From Anaerolineales bacterium (GTDB taxonomy: Bacteria; Chloroflexota; Anaerolineae; Anaerolineales; E44-bin32), in contig JAGLGG010000263.1 in assembly GCA_023144145.1 (NCBI GenBank), positions 1 to 10,987 of the forward strand: 10,987 nt of DNA, written 5' to 3'. Below, piece by piece: positions 7,193 to 10,987 of this stretch. Position 1 is the stretch's first letter; each line of letters opens with the position of its first letter. The position numbers and the translations under genes are program-made. The notes under the pieces were generated by a model. It was given only the letters and a program-made list of their open reading frames with translations, was not told the origin of the DNA and did not search any database.

Positions 7193-7921
7193 TCATTGGC
7201 GATCTCCAAAGATGGCTCTTCCAATCCGCACCATCGTTGCACCTTCTTCTATCGCAATTTCAAAATCATCTGTCATTCCCATGGAAAGTTCATTCCAAGA
7301 AGTATGCAAATTGTGGGAGAGGAATTCATTTAACTCTCGCAGCTTTCTGAAACACGAACGAAGTACATCCTCTTCCACAACCCAAGGCGCCATGGTCATA
7401 AGGCCTTGGATCTCAATGTTTTCCAAGCTCAAAATACGCTCGATTTCAGGCTGGAATAAGGGCCAAGACGGTTCATCCTGCAGGTTCCATCCATTTTTAG
7501 ATTCTTCACCAGAGACATTACATTCCAGGAGCACGGGTAATCTGAGTCCTTCTTCTCCAGCAAATCGATCCAAACGCTGTGCCAATTTCCACCGATCCAG
7601 AGAATGAACTAGGCTGAAATGCTGAACAACAGATCGCGCCTTCCGACTTTGAATATGCCCAACCATGTGCCATTGGATTTCACTCAGATCTTGAAGTGCA
7701 AGTTGTTTGGTCAAGGCTTCATCGATTCGATTTTCACCAAAATCTCTTATCCCAAGCTCATAACCAGCCTTTATTTTCTCAACAGGCTGGCCTTTTGAAA
7801 TCGCCACAAGAACGATCTCGTTGGCCTCCCTTCCGGATCGTTCCGCCGCGTGGGATATCCGAGATCGAACATCGACTAAGTTCTGTTCAATAACTAACTT
7901 CACATCCGCTGACATTTTCAT
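7193..7921 (-). CDS. yggS: PLP homeostasis protein, YggS/PROSC family
   Basis: 242 residues, a full-length fold-type III PLP-binding protein of the YggS/PLPBP family. PLP would form a Schiff base with Lys43 in LVAISKGQP (38-46). Other landmarks are GIRDFGENR, WHMVGHIQSRKAR, CNVSGEESKNGW, GLMTMAP, and the phosphate-binding end SMGMTDDFEIAI (213-224) with RIGRAIFG (232-239). The family has no known enzymatic activity. It buffers free PLP in the cytoplasm and affects amino-acid and keto-acid balance and vitamin B6 levels. The start is the ATG at 7921 (ATG AAA ATG), one base after the pgeF stop, with GAGGG 6 bases upstream. A second ATG two codons later is possible. Tight coupling to pgeF is common in bacteria. 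Confidence 0.95.
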   Translation of the reverse strand: MKMSADVKLVIEQNLVDVRSRISHAAERSGREANEIVLVAISKGQPVEKIKAGYELGIRDFGENRIDEALTKQLALQDLSEIQWHMVGHIQSRKARSVVQHFSLVHSLDRWKLAQRLDRFAGEEGLRLPVLLECNVSGEESKNGWNLQDEPSWPLFQPEIERILSLENIEIQGLMTMAPWVVEEDVLRSCFRKLRELNEFLSHNLHTSWNELSMGMTDDFEIAIEEGATMVRIGRAIFGDRQ

Positions 7922-7922
7922 C

Positions 7923-8705
7923 TTAACCCTCTAGTGCCAGAAGAGCTCCAAAGCGCCCAGTCCTTCCATTTTCACCTCGATGCGAATACCAATTCTCCAG
8001 GTCCATAGCCGTACAGATGCTGCACATCTCGATATTCCTCACGCCTTCCCGCTCCAGTTGCTTCCGACAAGCAAGGGGAAGATCCAGATGAAAAGTTCCA
8101 ACCCTTTTCCATAAGAAGGTTTCTGTAGCTCCGCGAAAAACTTTCTCAACCGCATTGGCGACATCAATGCCAACAGGATAGCATTCCGCACAAATTGAAG
8201 GACCAATACCAACAACGATATCCCCTGACCGCGAACCGAAAGTATTGCACAATGTTCGTATTGCTTTCCCCGGTGCATCTAGGGTAACACCTTTCCAACC
8301 CGCATGCACAATGGCTATCACGCGCTGCACGGGATCATGCATAAGAATGGGGACACAATCGGCAAAGCGCATGAATAAAGTCACATCGGTCGTTTGACTG
8401 ATTAGAATATCCGCATGAACTGGCGGCAAATCTCCGCGTGGTGCGATAGCTATGTGAAAATCTGCAGAGTGGGACTGCCAAACGTCATGTTTTGTTCCAA
8501 CATGCCGTCCGAGCACTTCAAACGTTCGCCTAACGTTCTTTGCTACTCGATCTGGATCATCTCCGATAAATCCGCCCACGTTCAAGGAACGCCAAGGATC
8601 CGGGCTGACACCCCCCTCACGGCCAACAATGCCATGAGTAATTTCAGAGGTGGAAAACGATTCAAACTTGAATACCTGGAAGTCGTCTATTTGCTGAATG
8701 GGCAT
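7923..8705 (-). CDS. pgeF: Peptidoglycan editing factor PgeF (YfiH/YlmD laccase-domain family)
   Basis: 260 residues, the usual length of the YfiH/PgeF family. The three metal ligands are all in place: His79 in WQSHS, Cys117 in FADCVPI and His134 in HAGWKG. Family motifs GPSICAECYPVG (168-179), WYSHRGENGRTGRFGALLAL (239-258) and the N-terminal SLNVG (40-44) are also present. In E. coli the homologue hydrolyses UDP-MurNAc-L-Ser made by mistake, keeping L-Ser out of peptidoglycan; related proteins (FAMIN/LACC1 type) cleave purine nucleosides. Older annotations call it polyphenol oxidase or multicopper oxidase, which the single metal site does not support. It is cytoplasmic. The start ATG at 8705 lies 36 bp after the preceding gene with only a weak GGTAGG upstream. 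It is co-transcribed with yggS, 1 base apart. Confidence 0.94.
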   Translation of the reverse strand: MPIQQIDDFQVFKFESFSTSEITHGIVGREGGVSPDPWRSLNVGGFIGDDPDRVAKNVRRTFEVLGRHVGTKHDVWQSHSADFHIAIAPRGDLPPVHADILISQTTDVTLFMRFADCVPILMHDPVQRVIAIVHAGWKGVTLDAPGKAIRTLCNTFGSRSGDIVVGIGPSICAECYPVGIDVANAVEKVFRGATETFLWKRVGTFHLDLPLACRKQLEREGVRNIEMCSICTAMDLENWYSHRGENGRTGRFGALLALEG

Positions 8706-8741
8706 TGAGATCGCCTACCATTCCAACTTATGGGGCTCTTG

Positions 8742-9719
8742 TTAGGATGTCCCGACGGGTTGTGAACGGCTGTCAACACGCGCAAGTTTAGCAGCCACTT
8801 GAGCACGGGTTTCAAGCATAGACTGCTCCACATAGGGGTAAGCGAGCCATACATTCATTAGGCCGAAGAGTAGCCCCGTGACCGTTCTCAAGAATGGAGT
8901 GCTTTCTCTGACCGGGAAAGATAGGAAATCAAATACAGAAAGTATTTGACTGCCTCCGTCGACCGCGATTGGTAAGATCCCGAGCAGCAACCACAGACCA
9001 ACGGGCAAGGGCTTCAGACGGGTCCTGAGCAATCCGAACAACAACCCTCCTAATAAAATCCCGGCGTAAATTGCGATGTCCCTCTCACAGAGTGCCACCT
9101 TGTACCCAAGTTGGTCATCACCAATAAACTTTCTCGCTGTGATGAGATCGTCTTCACTCAATCCGGTGGCTTCCGCGTAGGATGTAAGTGTTGTGCCAGC
9201 AATCTCTCTCGGGTAAGCTGCTTGCTCCCCAAAGAGAAACCATGATCTGAATGCCAATTGGTGGCACATGGGTGAATAGATCGTATAAATCCAGGAGGCC
9301 GGTTGAACTGCCCCAACGTGCATCAAAGCAGGGGCAGTAAACGGCAATCCCACATAAAGCACGACCACTAGATTCACAACAGCCAACCAATGACGAGTAA
9401 ATGAATGAACAAGTTTATTCAGGCGAATTGCTGAAGTTCGATCTCTAGGTTTGACCGGGGTTGGTATCCTTTCTTCTTTTGTCATTGCTGCTCTAATGGA
9501 AATTTCTAAATCCGTTTTCGTAAATGGTGCGGTTAATGTATAGGGGCCAATCTCTACTACAGGGACAAGCTCTACGAATTTCTTGTGGAGTGCGCTGTCA
9601 GAATCTATATCAGTCACACTCAATTCAAATTGGAACTCGGACTTAAGTTCTTCGAGATCGTCAAGAGCCTGATCACACAGAGAACAACCATCCTGGGTAT
9701 AGAACACAACAGTCAGCAT
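8742..9719 (-). CDS. Glutaredoxin-like domain fused to DUF2085 membrane domain
   Basis: 325 residues in two parts. Residues 1-80 are a glutaredoxin-like domain (DUF836/glutaredoxin 2 type) with the active site Cys12-Ser-Leu-Cys15 in YTQDGCSLCDQ and the cis-Pro segment VPVVEI (52-57). After a linker, about residues 108-298 form a membrane domain of the DUF2085 family: MCHQLAFRSWFLFG (151-164), LCERDIAIYAG (210-220) and IAVDGGSQI (251-259), with about five hydrophobic segments. Conserved Cys152, His153, Cys211 and Asp254 suggest metal or thiol chemistry, but the family is uncharacterised. The gene lies 30 bp after ccdA, so the glutaredoxin domain may serve as a cytoplasmic thiol partner of CcdA; this is inference. 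The start ATG at 9719 has GGGA about 7 bases upstream, and the protein begins exactly at the first strand of the glutaredoxin fold. Confidence 0.87.
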   Translation of the reverse strand: MLTVVFYTQDGCSLCDQALDDLEELKSEFQFELSVTDIDSDSALHKKFVELVPVVEIGPYTLTAPFTKTDLEISIRAAMTKEERIPTPVKPRDRTSAIRLNKLVHSFTRHWLAVVNLVVVLYVGLPFTAPALMHVGAVQPASWIYTIYSPMCHQLAFRSWFLFGEQAAYPREIAGTTLTSYAEATGLSEDDLITARKFIGDDQLGYKVALCERDIAIYAGILLGGLLFGLLRTRLKPLPVGLWLLLGILPIAVDGGSQILSVFDFLSFPVRESTPFLRTVTGLLFGLMNVWLAYPYVEQSMLETRAQVAAKLARVDSRSQPVGTS

Positions 9720-9749
9720 ATATCAGTCCCGTTTTACGTAATAAAATTC

Positions 9750-10472
9750 CTACAGCCCAAAATCAACAAAAAAACCAAATTGCGCTAATCGCTCGAGGGT
9801 TCCTGTAAATAGCAGAATTCCAATAATAACCATAATAATCCCTGTACCAACCGCGATATAACGAATTGCGTTGGAATAACGTTTCATCAACTGGGCGACA
9901 CGACCAATTCCAAGTGCGGCGAGCAGGAATGGTATCGCCAAACCAGCTGAGTAAGCGACCAGAAGAACAACTCCCAATTGCAATTTTGCCGAGTTGAGTG
10001 CGATTGTCAGAACTGCGCCCAATACCGGTCCAACGCAAGGCGCCCAACCAGCAGAGAAGAATACGCCCATCAGTGCAGATGATAGATATCCTAAGCTTGG
10101 ATTAGGTTGGACATGCTTTCTTGTATCGTAATTGAGAAATGGTATGTTGATCACTCCCATTGTGTGCAATCCGAAAAGGATCACAACCACTCCACCAATC
10201 TGGGATAGCAAGGTTCTCAAATCGTAAAACAGGGCTCCAATTACCGACGCCGCAGCACCCAGGATAACAAACACCAAACTAAAGCCAATAACAAAAGCGA
10301 CACCGTGGCTAAAAGTTGACCAGCGATTAGTAACAACCAATCCATCTGGCGTTACTGTTTTTGCGCTAAGATAACCAACATAGGCGGGCACCAATGCCAA
10401 TACGCAAGGTGAGAGGAACGAAGCTAACCCTGCCAAAAAAGCCAGCCCAATAGTCACGTTATTCGGATCCAT
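9750..10472 (-). CDS. ccdA: Cytochrome c biogenesis/thiol transporter CcdA (DsbD transmembrane family)
   Basis: 240 residues with six predicted membrane segments, the normal size and topology of CcdA. The two redox-active cysteines are in their expected motifs: Cys23 in FLSPCVLALVPAY and Cys146 in SAGWAPCVGPVLGA. CcdA carries reducing equivalents from cytoplasmic thioredoxin across the membrane to thiol proteins outside, for example for apocytochrome c maturation or copper-site assembly. I chose the ATG at 10472 rather than the TTG one codon upstream, because GGAGG ends 4 bases before the ATG and only 1 base before the TTG. It is the first gene of the ccdA, glutaredoxin-DUF2085, pgeF, yggS operon and has a strong promoter with flanking repeats upstream. 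Confidence 0.94.
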   Translation of the reverse strand: MDPNNVTIGLAFLAGLASFLSPCVLALVPAYVGYLSAKTVTPDGLVVTNRWSTFSHGVAFVIGFSLVFVILGAAASVIGALFYDLRTLLSQIGGVVVILFGLHTMGVINIPFLNYDTRKHVQPNPSLGYLSSALMGVFFSAGWAPCVGPVLGAVLTIALNSAKLQLGVVLLVAYSAGLAIPFLLAALGIGRVAQLMKRYSNAIRYIAVGTGIIMVIIGILLFTGTLERLAQFGFFVDFGL

Positions 10473-10476
10473 CAAG

Positions 10477-10481
10477 CCTCC
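10477..10481 (-). promoter_or_regulatory. Ribosome binding site of ccdA
   Basis: On the minus strand 10481-10477 is GGAGG. Its distance of 4 bases to the ATG, against 1 base to the preceding in-frame TTG, decides the start of ccdA. Confidence 0.75.
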
Positions 10482-10518
10482 AAATAATTTCAGATCGCAT
10501 CAGTACCTCGAACTGTGT

Positions 10519-10546
10519 CTGGAGAACTGTTACTGACATTCTCCAG
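10519..10546. repeat. Perfect inverted repeat in the ccdA leader
   Basis: CTGGAGAA (10519-10526) and TTCTCCAG (10539-10546) are perfect reverse complements with a 12-base spacer. Within the spacer TGT and ACA can extend the stem. The element lies about 13-40 bases after the predicted ccdA transcription start. It could be a two-half-site operator or a leader stem-loop. No T tract follows it on the minus strand, so it is not a simple terminator. Confidence 0.75.
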
Positions 10547-10565
10547 GTACGATTACAAGGGGTCA

Positions 10566-10593
10566 GTTATATCAAAATGGCCCTATTTGTCAA
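10566..10593 (-). promoter_or_regulatory. Promoter of the ccdA operon
   Basis: On the minus strand the -35 box is a perfect TTGACA (10593-10588), the spacer is 16 bp, and the -10 box is TATAAC (10571-10566) preceded by TGA, an extended -10. Transcription should begin near 10559, giving a leader of about 87 bases before the ccdA ATG. It is the closest match to consensus in the window. Confidence 0.75.
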
Positions 10594-10595
10594 TA

Positions 10596-10605
10596 ACCTG
10601 GAGAA
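10596..10605. repeat. Third copy of the ACCTGGAGAA motif, just upstream of the ccdA -35 box
   Basis: ACCTGGAGAA at 10596-10605 is identical to the reverse complement of 10539-10548, part of the inverted repeat in the leader, and begins 3 bases upstream of the ccdA -35 box. Being outside the transcript, it favours recognition as DNA, such as an operator, over an RNA structure. Confidence 0.6.
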
Positions 10606-10774
10606 CAGAATACTTATATCTAAACCCCTTGGCAAGTGGGCAACCACTCGATCATAACCGCTGAGTATGAGTGTTTGCTGAATTAGGACCCCCATTTCCT
10701 TGGGAAATCACAAGTTTCCTCTGAATTCTATGGCTATGCGAAGATTTTCAAGGGTACCCCACGAGAAAAATGGC
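10606..10774. other. Non-coding part of the ccdA-copA intergenic region
   Basis: The whole gap between ccdA and the copA stop is about 360 bp. Beyond the ccdA promoter elements and the copA terminator, this stretch has no convincing gene on either strand. It holds two small palindromes: AGTGG/CCACT (10635-10648, 4-base loop) and ATTTCC/GGAAAT (10694-10708, 3-base loop). I see no tRNA or riboswitch signature. Confidence 0.55.
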
Positions 10775-10805
10775 ACACCCTCGCAAAATCAATCTGCGAG
10801 GGTGT
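10765..10805 (-). terminator. Strong hairpin terminator of copA
   Basis: ACACCCTCGCA (10775-10785) and TGCGAGGGTGT (10795-10805) form a perfect 11-bp stem with a 9-base loop. On the minus strand the stem is followed after a few bases by TTTTT (10769-10765). It starts 27 bases after the copA stop and should keep copA transcription out of the ccdA operon. Confidence 0.85.
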
Positions 10806-10832
10806 TAATTCTATTTTGAAAACCGTTAACTA

Positions 10833-10987
10833 TCAATTTTTCACAATCTTGAAAGCACGTAGTCTAAGGCTATTTGTCACAACAAAGATTGAACTGAATG
10901 CCATAGCTCCCGCGGCAATCATAGGATTGAGATAACCCATTGCAGCAGCCGGTATCAACAGAATATTGTAGATGAAGGCCCAGAATA
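10833..10987 (-). CDS. copA: Copper-translocating P-type ATPase CopA, C-terminal 50 residues (cut by right edge)
   Basis: The minus strand reads 50 residues from the window edge to a TGA at 10835-10833. The sequence begins FWAFIYNILLIPAAAMGYL, continues NPMIAAGAMAFSS and ends VTNSLRLRAFKIVKN. This is the last two membrane helices of P1B-1-type copper ATPases. The N, MA..S..VV.NSLRLR pattern supplies residues of the membrane metal-binding path (Asn7, Met28 and Ser31/32 of this fragment correspond to the conserved YN and M..SS positions). Such pumps use ATP to export Cu(I) from the cytoplasm. The catalytic DKTG and CPC motifs lie outside the window, so Cu against Ag specificity cannot be checked. 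The gene ends 357 bp before ccdA on the same strand, with a terminator between. Confidence 0.85.
   Translation of the reverse strand, partial: FWAFIYNILLIPAAAMGYLNPMIAAGAMAFSSIFVVTNSLRLRAFKIVKN

Noticed and set aside
7128..7607. A 159-codon plus-strand frame.
   Set aside because: It is antisense to yggS, whose family motifs are complete. It is a shadow.
10567..10695. A 42-residue minus-strand open frame upstream of ccdA (ATG at 10695).
   Set aside because: It runs through the ccdA promoter, has an AAGGA only one base from the ATG, and looks like nothing I recognise. Kept as non-coding.
10477..10832. Search for a riboswitch, tRNA or small RNA in the largest intergenic region.
   Set aside because: Only simple hairpins and short repeats are present. 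No cloverleaf or conserved aptamer core could be traced.
1..10987. Search for CRISPR arrays, insertion sequences, attachment sites and phage genes.
   Set aside because: No regularly spaced repeats, transposase or integrase motifs, or long terminal inverted repeats were seen. The gene content is ordinary chromosomal.

Overview
The window looks like chromosomal DNA from a bacterium of the phylum Chloroflexota, perhaps an Anaerolineae-type lineage. This is an inference from gene content: large multi-pass GT-C-like membrane proteins, a glutaredoxin domain fused to a DUF2085 membrane domain, a CT398-like zinc-ribbon protein, and a membrane-anchored NACHT/HEAT protein, in DNA of moderate GC. No rRNA or tRNA marker is present, so the assignment is tentative. 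I see no phage, insertion sequence, CRISPR array or tRNA. Gene density is high and nearly every base can be assigned.

Left block (1-2882, minus strand): two consecutive multi-pass membrane proteins of the GT-C/YfhO-like type, probably involved in envelope glycan or glycolipid synthesis. The downstream one starts at a GTG that overlaps the stop of the upstream one (GTGA), so they are translationally linked. It leaves the window at base 1, and I read 439 residues of it without interruption.

Centre (3067-6280, plus strand): a two-gene operon. A promoter (TTGCTC, 18 bp, TATAAT) places the expected transcription start on the A of the first ATG, so the first message is probably leaderless. The genes are a coiled-coil C4 zinc-ribbon protein and, 6 bp later, an 810-residue protein with one N-terminal membrane segment, a NACHT-type P-loop NTPase and a C-terminal HEAT array. 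A hairpin terminator follows. This pair is the best candidate for uncharacterised biology here.

Right block (6305-10472, minus strand). In transcription order it runs ccdA, then glutaredoxin-DUF2085, pgeF and yggS as a tight operon, then yggT with its own putative promoter and a TTG start supported by a strong Shine-Dalgarno, then yggU (DUF167). The operon joins thiol-redox membrane functions (CcdA and the glutaredoxin fusion) to the widely conserved pgeF/yggS/yggT/yggU housekeeping set (peptidoglycan editing, PLP homeostasis, a small membrane protein). Its promoter has a consensus TTGACA and an extended -10. It is flanked by three copies of CTGGAGAA, two of them forming a perfect inverted repeat in the leader, which suggests specific regulation.

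Right edge (10833-10987, minus strand): the last 50 residues of a copper-translocating P1B-type ATPase (CopA), followed by a strong 11-bp hairpin terminator. A copper exporter beside ccdA fits a shared theme of copper, heme and thiol handling at the membrane, but the terminator separates the two units.
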